Positions 54,059 through 63,684 are shown, counted from the first letter of the stretch. The stretch: 64,000 nt of DNA from JBBROS01 sp965199595 (GCA_965199595.1 OZ241182.1:2108001-2172000); one strand, 5' to 3'. The notes: generated by a model from the sequence alone, not told the origin. Numbers and translations: made by a program.

Positions 54059-56035
54059 ATGAACGACCTGCTCTCGTCGATCGGCGCCGCCGGTGAAGGC
54101 TATACCGCCCAGGACATCGAGGTTCTCGAAGGCCTGGAGCCCGTGCGACGCCGCCCCGGCATGTACATTGGCGGCACCGACGACAACGCGCTGCATCACC
54201 TCGCAGCCGAAATCCTCGACAACGCCATGGATGAGGCCGTAGCCGGCCATGCCACCGCCATCGAGGTCTCGCTTGAAGCCCGCAACTGGCTGAGCGTGCG
54301 CGACAATGGTCGCGGCATTCCCGTCGATCCCCACCCGAAGTTCAACAACCTGAGTGCCTTGGAGGTCATTCTGACCACGCTGCATTCGGGCGGCAAGTTC
54401 GGCGGCAAGGCCTATGCAACCTCGGGCGGCCTGCACGGTGTCGGCAGTTCGGTCGTGAATGCGCTGTCCGACTCCATGCAGGTCGAAGTTGCGCGGGATC
54501 GCAACCTCTGGCGGCAGGATTATGCACGCGGCAAGCCAGTCACCAGGCTGGAGAATGCAGGCATCGTACAGAACCGGCGCGGCACCATGATCCGCTTCCA
54601 CCCGGACCCGGAAATCTTTGCAGCCCTGCAGTTCAGCGCCACGCGGCTGTTCAAGCTGTGCCGCTCCAAAGCCTATCTGTTCCGCGGCGTCCGCATCCGC
54701 TGGTCCTGTGATCCGGCGCTGCCTCGCGGCCCCGAAGTTCCGCCCGATGCCCTGCTCCACTTTCCCGGCGGCCTGAAGGACAGCCTGACCGAGGATATCG
54801 GCACCACCCCAGTGGCGCTGCCGGAGATCTGGGCCGGCGAGGCTGAACTGGCCGTGAACCACGCGGGCCAGGCGGGTGGCCGGGCCGAATGGGCGCTCAC
54901 CTGGTTGGAGCAGGGCGAAGGTTTCATCGATTCCTACTGCAACACCGTGCCCACCGCCCAGGGCGGCACCCACGAGCAGGGCTTCCGCGCCGCCCTGCTG
55001 AAGGGCCTGCGCGGCTGGGGCGAACAGCGCGGCAACCGCAAGACGGCGCAGATCACCGCCGAGGACATGCTGGGCCAGATGGCCGCCAAGCTCTCCGCCT
55101 TCGTCCGCGAGCCGCAGTTCCAGGGCCAGACCAAGGAGAAGCTGACCAGCCCGGAGGCCGCTCGCCTGGTGGAAGGCGCGATGCGGGACCGGTTCGACCA
55201 TTTCCTCGCCGGGAATCCCACCCAGGCGGACAATCTCCTGGCCTTCGTGATCGAACGTGCCGAAGAGCGGCTGCGGCGCAAGGAAAGCAAGGACGTCTCC
55301 CGCAAGTCAGCGACCCGGCGCCTGCGCCTGCCCGGCAAACTCGCCGACTGCTCCCGCGAGAGCCGTGACGACACCGAGATCTTTCTGGTAGAGGGCGACA
55401 GCGCCGGCGGCAGCGCCAAGCAGGCCCGCAACCGCGAGACCCAGGCGGTGCTGCCGTTAAGGGGCAAGATCCTCAACGTCGCGAGCGCAAGTGCGGACAA
55501 GCTGCGGCAGAACCAGGAACTCAAGGATCTGATTGAGGCGCTGGGCTGCGGCGTGGGGGATCGGTTCGACCGCACGCGGCTGCGCTACGGCCGGGTCATC
55601 ATCATGACGGACGCGGATGTGGACGGGGCGCACATCGCCAGCCTGCTGATGACCTTCTTCTACCGGGAACTGCCGGACCTGGTGCGCCACGGCCATGTTT
55701 ACCTGGCCCAGCCGCCGCTGTTCCGCCTGACGCAGGGGGCCAGGTCCGTCTATGCAATGAACGACGCGGACAAGGACCGGGCGATCAAGAAGGACTTCAA
55801 AGCCGGATCGAAGGTGGAAGTAAGCCGGTTCAAGGGTTTGGGCGAGATGCCTCCCATGGCGCTCAAGGAAACCACCATGGACCCGAAACGCCGCGTGCTG
55901 CTGAAGGTGCAGGTGGCGCCCGACGATCGCGCCACTACCAACGCGCTGGTGGAAAGCCTGATGGGCCGCCGCCCGGAGTTGCGCTTCCAGTTCATCCAGG
56001 ACCGTGCCCGCACGGTGGAGGATGTTGATGTCTGA
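54059..56035 (+). CDS. parE: DNA topoisomerase IV subunit B
   Basis: This is the ATPase subunit of topoisomerase IV, which decatenates chromosomes. The 658-residue protein has the GHKL ATPase motifs (EILDNAMDEAVAGH, DNGRGIPVD, GGLHGVGSSVVNALS) and the TOPRIM motifs EGDSAGGSAKQARN, LRGKILNVASAS and TDADVDGAHI. The length and the ParE-type RGKILNV favour ParE over GyrB. parC is not adjacent; the gene overlaps murQ by 8 nt. Confidence 0.96.
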   Translation: MNDLLSSIGAAGEGYTAQDIEVLEGLEPVRRRPGMYIGGTDDNALHHLAAEILDNAMDEAVAGHATAIEVSLEARNWLSVRDNGRGIPVDPHPKFNNLSALEVILTTLHSGGKFGGKAYATSGGLHGVGSSVVNALSDSMQVEVARDRNLWRQDYARGKPVTRLENAGIVQNRRGTMIRFHPDPEIFAALQFSATRLFKLCRSKAYLFRGVRIRWSCDPALPRGPEVPPDALLHFPGGLKDSLTEDIGTTPVALPEIWAGEAELAVNHAGQAGGRAEWALTWLEQGEGFIDSYCNTVPTAQGGTHEQGFRAALLKGLRGWGEQRGNRKTAQITAEDMLGQMAAKLSAFVREPQFQGQTKEKLTSPEAARLVEGAMRDRFDHFLAGNPTQADNLLAFVIERAEERLRRKESKDVSRKSATRRLRLPGKLADCSRESRDDTEIFLVEGDSAGGSAKQARNRETQAVLPLRGKILNVASASADKLRQNQELKDLIEALGCGVGDRFDRTRLRYGRVIIMTDADVDGAHIASLLMTFFYRELPDLVRHGHVYLAQPPLFRLTQGARSVYAMNDADKDRAIKKDFKAGSKVEVSRFKGLGEMPPMALKETTMDPKRRVLLKVQVAPDDRATTNALVESLMGRRPELRFQFIQDRARTVEDVDV

Positions 56036-56897
56036 CCTTCCGGCCACGGAGGGGGTCAGTCCGCGCTATGCCGACATCGAGACCTGGTCCTCGGGCACGA
56101 TGCTGGCGGCCATGCTGGAGAACCAACTGGCTGCGGTGGCCGCGGTCCGCCCTGCCCTGCCCGCGCTGGAAGCCGCCGCCCTGGACACCGCTGCCCGGCT
56201 GGGCGCCGGCGGCAGCCTGGCCTATGCGGGCGCCGGCACCTCTGGCCGCATCGCGGTGCAGGACGGGGCGGAGCTGCCGCCGACCTTCGACTGGCCGCGC
56301 AACCGCCTCGTGTTGCTGATGGCCGGCGGACCCGGTGCGCTGATCCAGGCCGCGGAAGGTGCCGAGGATGATGCTGAAACCCGGGATGCCGCCAGCCTCG
56401 GCCCCGCCGATGTCCTGGTCGGAGTCGCGGCCAGCGGCGCCACGCCCTACACGCTGGCCTGCATCAAGGCGGCGCGCCAGGCCGGCGCACTGACCATCGG
56501 GATCGCCAACAGCCCCGGCCCTCTCCTGCTGGCGGCCGAGCACGCGATCCTGCTGCACACAGGTCCGGAGCCGATCGCGGGCTCGACGCGGCTGGGGGCC
56601 GGCACGGCGCAGAAGGTGGCGCTCAACCTGTTCAGCACGCTGGTGATGACGCGGCTGGGCCGGGTCTATCGCGGGCAGATGGTGGACATGCTGGCCCGCA
56701 ACGCGAAGCTGAAGCGCCGGGCGGTGCGGATGCTGTGCGGTCTGACCGGCGTGGATGCCACCCGGGCCGAAGCGGCGCTGGCGGCCAGCAATGGACGGGT
56801 GAAGCTGGCGATCCTGGTGCTGCGCGGCATGGACCCGGCAGCGGCCGCGGCAGCCCTGGCGGCGGCGGACGGCGACCTGCGCGCCGTGCCGGGCTAA
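56028..56897 (+). CDS. murQ: N-acetylmuramic acid 6-phosphate etherase-like protein
   Basis: This 289-residue SIS-domain protein has the phosphosugar site AGAGTSGRIAVQDGAELPPTF in the family position, ASGATPYTLACIKAA and TAQKVALNLFSTLVM. MurQ removes the lactyl group from MurNAc-6-P in peptidoglycan recycling. The start overlaps the parE stop. No MurNAc kinase or PTS gene is adjacent, so it may receive substrate from AnmK elsewhere. Confidence 0.88.
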   Translation: MSDLPATEGVSPRYADIETWSSGTMLAAMLENQLAAVAAVRPALPALEAAALDTAARLGAGGSLAYAGAGTSGRIAVQDGAELPPTFDWPRNRLVLLMAGGPGALIQAAEGAEDDAETRDAASLGPADVLVGVAASGATPYTLACIKAARQAGALTIGIANSPGPLLLAAEHAILLHTGPEPIAGSTRLGAGTAQKVALNLFSTLVMTRLGRVYRGQMVDMLARNAKLKRRAVRMLCGLTGVDATRAEAALAASNGRVKLAILVLRGMDPAAAAAALAAADGDLRAVPG

Positions 56898-57379
56898 CCC
56901 GCCGCTGCGATCAGCGCGAAGGCCCGCAACACGGTCGCCCGGCGCACCGCGCTGCGATCACCCGGGAACACCTGCCGCTCCGCCACCGTCGCCCGGCTGC
57001 GTGCCGCCACGCCGAACCACACGGTCCCGACCGGCTTGGCCACGCTGCCGCCGCCGGGACCCGCGACACCCGTGACGGCCACCGCCACCGAAGCCTCGGA
57101 CCGGGCCAGGGCGCCCTCGGCCATGGCGCGCGCCACCGCCTCGCTCACCGCGCCGTGCCGCTCGATCAGCGCGTGGTCCACGCCCAGCATCGCTGTCTTG
57201 GCCGCGTTGGAGTAGGTCACGAACCCCCGGTCCACCACGTCCGACGACCCGGCGATCTCCGTCAGCGCGGCGGCGATCAGCCCTCCGGTGCAGCTTTCGG
57301 CGGTGGAGATCCTCAAGCCGCCCGCCCGCATCCGCGCCAGCAACGCGGCCGCAGCCTGCACCATGACGTCATCGATCAT
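56894..57379 (-). CDS. pncC: CinA C-terminal domain amidohydrolase (nicotinamide-nucleotide amidase)
   Basis: This 161-residue single-domain protein has the signature STAESCTGGLIAAALT, YSNAAKTAMLGV and VTGVAGPGGGSVAKPVGTVW in conserved order. The family deamidates NMN to NaMN in NAD salvage. The ATG overlaps the pgpA stop (ATGA), giving a coupled slt-pgpA-pncC set. Confidence 0.93.
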   Translation of the reverse strand: MIDDVMVQAAAALLARMRAGGLRISTAESCTGGLIAAALTEIAGSSDVVDRGFVTYSNAAKTAMLGVDHALIERHGAVSEAVARAMAEGALARSEASVAVAVTGVAGPGGGSVAKPVGTVWFGVAARSRATVAERQVFPGDRSAVRRATVLRAFALIAAAG

Positions 57380-57831
57380 CCGAGCCCTCCAGCCCCCGCC
57401 AGCCGTGCCGCGAACAGCAGCCCTGCCACGATCAGCCCGGCAAACACGTCGTCGATCATGATACCGAACGCGCCATGCTGCCGGTCCGCCCAGCCGATCG
57501 GGCCCGGCTTCCAGATATCGAGGAGCCGAAACAGCACGAAGGCCGCCGCCAGCCCCGGCAGGGTCGCGGCCCCAAGCCCCAGCAGCGCCAGCCACTGCCC
57601 CGCCACCTCGTCGATCACCACCCAGCCGGGATCGGCCTGCCGCTCCGTCACCGCGCGCGGGACGGCCAGCAGCCCGGCCACGGTGGCCAGCACGGCAAGC
57701 GCCGGCAGCAACCAGCCTGGTCCCTGCATCGCCCAACCACCCAGCACGAGCGCCGCCAAGGACCCCGCCGTGCCCGGCGCCACCGGCGAGAACCCGACCC
57801 CGAAGAAGCTGGCGACGGCCCGGCTGCTCAT
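57376..57831 (-). CDS. pgpA: Phosphatidylglycerophosphatase A
   Basis: This 151-residue membrane enzyme dephosphorylates PGP to phosphatidylglycerol. The motifs SPVAPGTAGSLAAL, IDEVAGQWLAL and KPGPIGWADRQHGAFGIMIDDV in pieces fit the family. It has three or four membrane helices. It overlaps slt (ATGA) and pncC. Confidence 0.94.
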   Translation of the reverse strand: MSSRAVASFFGVGFSPVAPGTAGSLAALVLGGWAMQGPGWLLPALAVLATVAGLLAVPRAVTERQADPGWVVIDEVAGQWLALLGLGAATLPGLAAAFVLFRLLDIWKPGPIGWADRQHGAFGIMIDDVFAGLIVAGLLFAARLAGAGGLG

Positions 57832-59795
57832 CCGCGGCGCAAATCCACCGGGTGCGGCGCCACAGCCCCCAGCTGGGCCCGGTAGATGACGATGTTCTCG
57901 ATCACGCGCTGCACGTAGTTGCGGGTCTCGGTGAACGGGATCTGCTCGATCCAGTCGATCATGTCCTCGGCGGCATCCCCCACATCCACCGGCGCCGTGG
58001 GGTTCACCGCAAGCCAGTCCACCACCCGGCTCGGCCCGGCATTGTAACCGGCGATCGCCAGCGGCAGCGCGCTGTTGAACTGCGTCAGCAGGTCGCGCAG
58101 GTAGCTGCTGCCCAGGCGCATGTTGTAGTCGGCGTCGCTGGTCAGGGCCGGCAGGCTGGCGGGCAACCCCAGCTTGCGCGCCACGCCGGCCGCGGTGGCC
58201 GGCATCAGCTGCATCAGGCCGCGGGCGCCGACGGGGCTCTGCGCCTGCACGTCGAAGCTGCTCTCCTGGCGGATCAGCCCCAGCACCACGGCCGGCTCCA
58301 CCCCGCTCGGCGGCGGCGTCACCGTGGTCGGCCACCCGGCCTCCGGCAGCATCAGCCCATCCCGCCCCGCCCGCCGGGCGATCGCGACGGACTGCTCCGG
58401 CAGCCCGAGGCCCAGGGCCAGCTGTGCGGCCAGGGCGCGTTCGGTGTTGTCATGCGCCAGCTCGTCCAGCCGCAGCACGAAGGGCTTGGCGCGGCGCGGA
58501 TCGCCCCAGGCCGCCAGGATGACCGCGGCGCGCGCGCCCTCCTGCTTCAGGAAGCCGAGCGCCCGCGCCGTGTCCCACCCGGGATCGGCGGCGCCATCCA
58601 AGGCCGCACGGGGGCTTTCACCAAGCGCCCGGGCGGCGAGCTGACCGTAATACGTGGTCGGCCAGCGCGCCGCGGCTTCATACTCGGTCCGCGCGGCGTC
58701 GGGTTCGTTCAACGCGGCATGGGTGCGGGCGAGCCAGTAATGCGCGCGCCCCTGGGTTATCGCTGCCGGCGACAGGCTGGCGAGGCGGGTGAAGAACGGC
58801 AGCGCCTCCGCCGCGTTGCCCAGCCGGCGCAGGGCGATCCATCCCGCCAGGAACGCGCTGTCGATGGCCGGTTCGCCGCCGGGTGCCGGCACGGAGGCCA
58901 CGGCGAAGGCCAACGCCGGCTCGTTGAACCGCAACAGGCGGCGAGTGAGCAGGTTGCGCTCGTCCCAGAAGGCGCTCCGCCGTTCCGGTGGGGCGGCAGC
59001 TTCTGCCGCGGCGCCCTCGCTGGCCCAGATCCGGGCGGCGTCCTGATCCTGCCCGGCGCGGCGGTACCAGCGCGCCAGTTCCAGCACCAGGCCGGGGTCG
59101 GCCCGGCTCGCCTCGGGCAGGACGGCAACCTGCGCCGGCGCAGTCGCGATGTCGCGGCGCAGCGCCAGCCTTGCCTCGGCCAGGGAGCGCTGGGCCGGGG
59201 CCAGGCGCAGCGCCTGCCGGGCCGCGGGTCCGCCGGGCGCCGGGGTCTCGGTCCAGGCCAGGCGGTCGAAGCGGCGCCACTGGTCCTCGGGCGTGATCAC
59301 CATGCCCCAGCGGCGAATGAACGCGGTTTCGCCCAGCGGGTCGGTGATGCCGGTCAGCCAGGCGCGCCGGGCCAGGCTGTCGGGGGACAGCGAACCGGCC
59401 TTTTCCTCCATATCGGCGCAGCGCAACAGGGACGGGATCACGGCGGGCGGGCGGTTGCGGCAGATCTCGAGCACGGTGCGCTCGTCCTTGTCGACGGCGA
59501 GCGCTTCCTGCAGGCGCCGGCTCAGCAAGGCCTGTTGCGGCCAATCCGGGTTCTCGGCCATGAAGGCCGCGATGTCCGCGGCCCGGCTGCCGTCCCCGGC
59601 GGTAGCCCGGCTGCCGCCGGGGGCCAGCAGGCGATAGTAGCGCACCAGCTTGCGCGCCAGCGGATCCGGCTCGGCCGCTGCCAGCGCCTCGGCCTGCGCC
59701 CAGTTGTCGGCGCGGATCGCGGCGATCAGCGGTTGCGCCGCGGCAGGCGCGGTGGCCGCGAGCATCAGAACCAGGACGGACGCGGGAAAGCGCAT
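57828..59795 (-). CDS. slt: Soluble lytic transglycosylase
   Basis: This 655-residue periplasmic protein has a signal peptide (1-20, ending AAAQ), a long alpha-superhelical region (about 25-470) and a C-terminal GH23 domain with the catalytic Glu in RQESSFDVQAQSPVGARGLM and NMRLGSSYL, AGYNAGPSRV. It cleaves glycan strands to anhydro-muropeptides. It is the first gene of slt-pgpA-pncC. Confidence 0.94.
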   Translation of the reverse strand: MRFPASVLVLMLAATAPAAAQPLIAAIRADNWAQAEALAAAEPDPLARKLVRYYRLLAPGGSRATAGDGSRAADIAAFMAENPDWPQQALLSRRLQEALAVDKDERTVLEICRNRPPAVIPSLLRCADMEEKAGSLSPDSLARRAWLTGITDPLGETAFIRRWGMVITPEDQWRRFDRLAWTETPAPGGPAARQALRLAPAQRSLAEARLALRRDIATAPAQVAVLPEASRADPGLVLELARWYRRAGQDQDAARIWASEGAAAEAAAPPERRSAFWDERNLLTRRLLRFNEPALAFAVASVPAPGGEPAIDSAFLAGWIALRRLGNAAEALPFFTRLASLSPAAITQGRAHYWLARTHAALNEPDAARTEYEAAARWPTTYYGQLAARALGESPRAALDGAADPGWDTARALGFLKQEGARAAVILAAWGDPRRAKPFVLRLDELAHDNTERALAAQLALGLGLPEQSVAIARRAGRDGLMLPEAGWPTTVTPPPSGVEPAVVLGLIRQESSFDVQAQSPVGARGLMQLMPATAAGVARKLGLPASLPALTSDADYNMRLGSSYLRDLLTQFNSALPLAIAGYNAGPSRVVDWLAVNPTAPVDVGDAAEDMIDWIEQIPFTETRNYVQRVIENIVIYRAQLGAVAPHPVDLRRG

Positions 59796-59914
59796 GCCTG
59801 TTCATAGCAGATGCCGACCCCTGCCCCCAAAGCGTTTCACAATCCCGGGTCGCTGCATTAGGGTGCCCGCCCCGCCAAGGCCAATGTCATGGCCGCCGGG
59901 TCCGGAGGCGTTTC

Positions 59915-60793
59915 ATGTTCAAGGGTTCCCTGGTCGCCCTGATCACCCCGATGCGAGAGGATGGCTCGGTCGACGAAGCCGCCTTCGCATCCTTCGTCGA
60001 TTGGCAGATCGGCCAGGGCACGGATGGCATCGTGCCGGTCGGCACCACGGGCGAGAGCCCGACGCTGAGCCATGCCGAGCATTTCCGCGTGGTGGAGATC
60101 GCCATCGAGGCCGCGGCGGGCCGGGTGCCGGTGATCGCCGGCGCCGGGTCGAACAGCACGGCGGAGGCGGTGATGCTGACGCAGCACGCCAGGCGCGCCG
60201 GGGCCGATGCGGCGCTGGTGGTGACACCCTACTACAACAAGCCGACCCAGGCCGGGCTGGAACTGCACTTCCGCGCCGTGGCGGATGCGGCGGACCTGCC
60301 GATCATCATCTACAACATCCCGCCGCGCAGCGTGGTGGACATGAGCGTGGAGACCATGGCCCGGCTCGCTAGGCACCCGAACATCGTCGGCGTGAAGGAC
60401 GCGACCGCCAGCCTGACCCGGCCGCAGCACACCACCAGGGCCTGTGGCGCGGACTTCATCCAGCTCTCTGGCGAGGACCACACCGCCCTGCCCTTCCTCG
60501 CGGCCGGCGGCCATGGCTGCATCAGCGTCTCGGCCAACGTGGCGCCCGCTTTGTGCAGCGCCATGCACCGGCACTGGGCGGCGGGCGAGCATGCGCAGGC
60601 GATGGCGATCCAGGCCCGGCTGCTGGACCTGCATGACGCCATGTTCGCGGAAACCAGCCCGGGACCGGTGAAATATGCGGCCAGCCTGCTGGGCCACGGC
60701 AGCGCGCACTGCCGCCTGCCGATGGCACCGGTCTCGGCGGCGGTGCAAGCACAGGTTCGAGCCGCGCTGACCTCCGCGGGGCTGCTCAACTGA
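59915..60793 (+). CDS. dapA: 4-hydroxy-tetrahydrodipicolinate synthase
   Basis: This is the first committed enzyme of diaminopimelate/lysine synthesis. The 292-residue TIM barrel has VGTTGESPTLSHAEH, the catalytic Tyr in YNIPPR, YYNKPTQ and the Schiff-base lysine in GVKDAT. GGAGG precedes the ATG. It is followed by smpB after 2 nt, a frequent pairing in alphaproteobacteria. Confidence 0.97.
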   Translation: MFKGSLVALITPMREDGSVDEAAFASFVDWQIGQGTDGIVPVGTTGESPTLSHAEHFRVVEIAIEAAAGRVPVIAGAGSNSTAEAVMLTQHARRAGADAALVVTPYYNKPTQAGLELHFRAVADAADLPIIIYNIPPRSVVDMSVETMARLARHPNIVGVKDATASLTRPQHTTRACGADFIQLSGEDHTALPFLAAGGHGCISVSANVAPALCSAMHRHWAAGEHAQAMAIQARLLDLHDAMFAETSPGPVKYAASLLGHGSAHCRLPMAPVSAAVQAQVRAALTSAGLLN

Positions 60794-60795
60794 CC

Positions 60796-61284
60796 ATGGC
60801 CGAACCCAAGAAGAACAAGGGCCTGATCTCCCACGGCATCGCCTCGCAGAACCGCAAGGCGCGCTTCGACTACACCATCAAGGACACGCTGGAGGCCGGC
60901 ATCGTGCTGAAGGGTTCGGAGGTGAAAAGCCTGCGCCACGGCCGGGCCACGCTGACCGAGGCCTTCGCGCAGGAGCGGAACGGCGAGCTGTTCCTGCTGA
61001 ACTGCTACATCCCGGAATACCAGGGCGGCGTGCTCTCCCGGTTCGAGCCCCGGGCGCCGCGCAAGCTGCTGCTGAAGCGGAAGCAGATCGACCAGCTGAT
61101 CATCGCCATCGACCGCGAGGGCCACTCGTTGATCCCGCTCGATATCCACTTCAACGATCGCGGAGTCGCGAAGGTGACGCTCGGGATCGGCGAGGGCCGA
61201 AAGAAGCACGACAAGCGCCACGCCATCGCCGACCGCGACTGGCAGCGCGACAAGGCCCGGCTGATGCGCGGCGAAAAGGGCTGA
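60796..61284 (+). CDS. smpB: SsrA-binding protein
   Basis: This 162-residue partner of tmRNA in trans-translation has NRKARFDYTIKDTLEAG, LKGSEVKSLRHGRATL and the basic C-terminal tail (KKHDKRHAIADRDWQRDKARL). It lies 2 nt after dapA. Confidence 0.97.
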   Translation: MAEPKKNKGLISHGIASQNRKARFDYTIKDTLEAGIVLKGSEVKSLRHGRATLTEAFAQERNGELFLLNCYIPEYQGGVLSRFEPRAPRKLLLKRKQIDQLIIAIDREGHSLIPLDIHFNDRGVAKVTLGIGEGRKKHDKRHAIADRDWQRDKARLMRGEKG

Positions 61285-61294
61285 CGCCCTCCGT

Positions 61295-61855
61295 TCAGAA
61301 ATGCACGAGCGTCGGCGCCAGCAGCCCGAGCAGCCCGAGCACAGCCCCCGCCAGCGCCACCAGGGCGCCGCCCACGGCCAGCAGCGGCACTCCGGTGATG
61401 ATGGACGAGGACACCACCACGATCGCCACCTGGAAGGCGGCGGCGGCGAACTCGTAGAGATGATACTTCGCGAGCGACAGCGCGCGGGTCTGCTCCGCGG
61501 CGGTTGCGCGTTCAGCGAGCTGCTTGCGGCCTTCGCCGCCCTTCGGGTCATCGTCCCAGCGGTTCGCCATGTCGCGCCACTTCTGCTGCTGGGCCTCCAG
61601 CGCGGCGCGGGCGGCCGGGTCGGTCAGGCCCAGCTTCGCCAGATCGGCCTGCTCCGCGGCGGTGCGGACCGTGGTCTGGCGGATGGTGCGTGCCTGGAAG
61701 AAGGCCCAGAGGTTCGCGGACTCGACGTTGCGGGTGATGGCGTCGGTCTGCGTGCTCTTGGCGCCGGTTTCGACCAGCGCGAGACACAGGGCGAGCACCG
61801 CGATCAGCAGCGCCACGCGCTTGCTGCCGCCCTCGACATGGCCGTGACCCTCCAT
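61295..61855 (-). CDS. DUF4337 family membrane protein
   Basis: This 186-residue protein has one N-terminal membrane helix (ALLIAVLALCLALVE), a soluble charged middle part with NLWAFFQARTIRQT and KWRDMANRWDDDPKGGEGRK, and two C-terminal helices (VVVSSSIITGVPLLAVGGALVALAG). The pattern fits DUF4337, whose role is unknown. GGAGGG is well placed for the ATG at 61855. Confidence 0.8.
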   Translation of the reverse strand: MEGHGHVEGGSKRVALLIAVLALCLALVETGAKSTQTDAITRNVESANLWAFFQARTIRQTTVRTAAEQADLAKLGLTDPAARAALEAQQQKWRDMANRWDDDPKGGEGRKQLAERATAAEQTRALSLAKYHLYEFAAAAFQVAIVVVSSSIITGVPLLAVGGALVALAGAVLGLLGLLAPTLVHF

Positions 61856-61958
61856 TGTGCTCACCCTCCCGTTTCCGATCTGCCGGGAGCAATGCCATGA
61901 ACCCGGACCGGAGCAAACCTGCGAACGGGAAATCGGTCTCGGGCGGCCGCGATGGCAG

Positions 61959-61988
61959 TTGCCGGGATCCCCGAACAAGCGCTATCTA
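61959..61988 (+). promoter_or_regulatory. Promoter of tRNA-Gly
   Basis: TTGCCG (61959-61964) and TATCTA (61983-61988) are spaced by 18 bases, ending 12 bases before the mature tRNA. The prediction is from consensus only. Confidence 0.5.
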
Positions 61989-62000
61989 CCGCCGCGGCGT

Positions 62001-62074
62001 GCGGGCGTAGCATAGTGGTAATGCGGTAGCCTTCCAAGCTTCTGACAAGGGTTCGATTCCCTTCGCCCGCTCCA
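62001..62074 (+). tRNA. tRNA-Gly (anticodon TCC)
   Basis: A full cloverleaf can be drawn. The acceptor GCGGGCG pairs with CGCCCGC; the D arm is GCAT/ATGC; the anticodon loop CTTCCAA carries TCC. The anticodon stem has one T-T mismatch. The T arm is AAGGG-TTCGATT-CCCTT, and a genome-encoded TCCA end is present. Confidence 0.95.
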
Positions 62075-62081
62075 GCCCGGC

Positions 62082-63179
62082 TCAGCGGATCAGGATATAG
62101 TTGATGCTGATGGTGACCGTGTAGGGATCGCCCACCTCCTCCGGCAGCGGCGGCAGTTGCGCGCCGCGGAAGGTGCCGACCGCGGCCATGTCGATCCAGG
62201 AGGAGCCTGAATGGCTTTTCAGCACCGCCGACTGCACCCGGCCGGTCTTGCCGACGGTCAACTCCAGATCGACGCTGCCATCCTCGCCGCTCTCGGCCGC
62301 CTGGCGCGGGTAGTAGCGGTGCCGCAGCCAGAACTGCTGCACGCCCTGCATCCAGTCCGCACCCAGGTTGCGGGCCCGGGCATCGAAGTAGGCGGAGGAC
62401 CGGTCCGCACCCGCCTTCGGCGCACCCAGCGACAGATCCATCGATCGTGACGCAACGGAACCCGGCGGCGCGCCGGTGCGGGGCGCCGCCAGCCGCTCGC
62501 CCTGGCGCGGCGTCTGGTTGAAGCTGAGGTCCATCGGATTGGCGAAGCTGCCGGGCGGCGGCGCGCTACGTGGCCGCGCTGCCGGCCTGGGGCGCGGCGC
62601 AGGTGCCGGCAGCGGTAGTGGCGGTTGCGGCAGCACCAGGTCTGGCACCAGCGTGGTTGGCATGGGTGGCGGCGGCACCTCCAGGCGCACCGCGGCGTCG
62701 GCCTGGGCCGGCGGCACCTCTGATGCAGGCGCGGGCGGGGCTGCTGGCGGCGGCACGGCATCGGGCACCGGCGCGGTCGGCGTCACAGGCCCGGGCGGCA
62801 GCGGTTCCGGCGGCGGGACCGTTGCGGCCGGCGGCGGGGCCGGATCGGGCGCTGGTTCCGGCGGCGCCAGGGCCGCGGCTGGGGGCGCCGCCTCGACAGG
62901 CGGGCTTGCCATCGACTCGGGTGATGCCTTCGAGGGCGGCTGTGCGTCGCCCCGCTCGGGCGAGGTGGACGGCACATTGCTGCCGGTGCCCTCGAACACC
63001 AGGTCGTAGGAGGGGGCGATCTGCTCCTGCGGCTCGGGGCGCCGGGTCAGGAACAGAACGGCGAGCAGGGCCAGCACATGGGCCAGCACGGAAGAGCCGA
63101 GCCACAGGCCACGCCTGCGTCCTGCCGCGCGACCGTCCGGCGGCCCGGCGGGAATCAGGCGCATCGTCCTCATCGGCAT
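62082..63179 (-). CDS. TonB-like energy transducer with Pro-rich linker
   Basis: This 365-residue protein has one N-terminal membrane helix (about 26-44, GSSVLAHVLALLAVLFL). A long Pro/Ala-rich periplasmic linker (about 60-215) follows, and then a TonB-type C-terminal domain (about 270-365) with WLRHRYYPRQAAESGEDGS in pieces and IDMAAVGTFRGAQLPPLP. It would link the proton motive force to outer-membrane transport. ExbB/ExbD genes are not adjacent. The exact Met is uncertain (63179 or 63164). Confidence 0.85.
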   Translation of the reverse strand: MPMRTMRLIPAGPPDGRAAGRRRGLWLGSSVLAHVLALLAVLFLTRRPEPQEQIAPSYDLVFEGTGSNVPSTSPERGDAQPPSKASPESMASPPVEAAPPAAALAPPEPAPDPAPPPAATVPPPEPLPPGPVTPTAPVPDAVPPPAAPPAPASEVPPAQADAAVRLEVPPPPMPTTLVPDLVLPQPPLPLPAPAPRPRPAARPRSAPPPGSFANPMDLSFNQTPRQGERLAAPRTGAPPGSVASRSMDLSLGAPKAGADRSSAYFDARARNLGADWMQGVQQFWLRHRYYPRQAAESGEDGSVDLELTVGKTGRVQSAVLKSHSGSSWIDMAAVGTFRGAQLPPLPEEVGDPYTVTISINYILIR

Positions 63180-63277
63180 CGCCTATAGAGCGTTCTGGTG
63201 CAGTGCGGGAGACGCGAAGCGGTCACGTTGCACACCAGGCGGAGCATGCAATCGGGGGGTCGGGCGGCGGGCAAGGC

Positions 63278-63306
63278 TTGACATATGGCCCGCCGCGCCG
63301 TTTCTA
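63278..63306 (+). promoter_or_regulatory. Promoter of tRNA-Trp/secE/nusG
   Basis: A perfect TTGACA at 63278-63283 is followed after 17 bases by TTTCTA (63301-63306), about 25 bases before the tRNA. This fits a stable-RNA promoter reading into secE and nusG. Confidence 0.5.
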
Positions 63307-63330
63307 CGGCCCTCGCGCCACGGCCGCTGC

Positions 63331-63407
63331 AGGGGTGTAGCTCAATTGGCTAGAGCGCCGGTCTCCAAAACCGGAGGTTGAGAGTTCGAGACCCTCCACC
63401 CCTGCCA
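63331..63407 (+). tRNA. tRNA-Trp (anticodon CCA)
   Basis: The acceptor AGGGGTG pairs with CACCCCT, the D arm is GCTC/GAGC, and the anticodon stem CCGGT/ACCGG with loop CTCCAAA carries CCA. The T-stem has one A-C mismatch. GCCA ends the gene. Position directly before secE is typical of alphaproteobacteria. Confidence 0.96.
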
Positions 63408-63474
63408 GGACCGCTGGCCAAGATAGGCGGCCCAGCTGGTCGAAGTTTCGGCGGCACAACAGGAAGAGTGAGTA

Positions 63475-63675
63475 ATGGCGTTGGCGGTCAACCCGGCAAG
63501 ATTTCTCCGTGAAGTGCGGGCCGAGGTGGCGAAGGTCACCTGGCCGTCCCGCAAGGAAACGCTGGTCACCACCGGCCTCGTCTTCGTGCTGTCCGGGCTC
63601 GCGGCAGCGTTCTTCTTCGTGGCCGACCAGGTGATCGGCATTGGTGTACGGGCGCTGTTCGGCGTCGGCTTGTAG
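63475..63675 (+). CDS. secE: Preprotein translocase subunit SecE
   Basis: This 66-residue single-helix subunit of SecYEG has the conserved FLREVRAEVAKVTWPSRKET before the membrane helix (about 32-52). AGGAAGAG precedes the ATG. It lies between tRNA-Trp and nusG, as usual. Confidence 0.96.
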   Translation: MALAVNPARFLREVRAEVAKVTWPSRKETLVTTGLVFVLSGLAAAFFFVADQVIGIGVRALFGVGL

Positions 63676-63684
63676 GAATTCGAA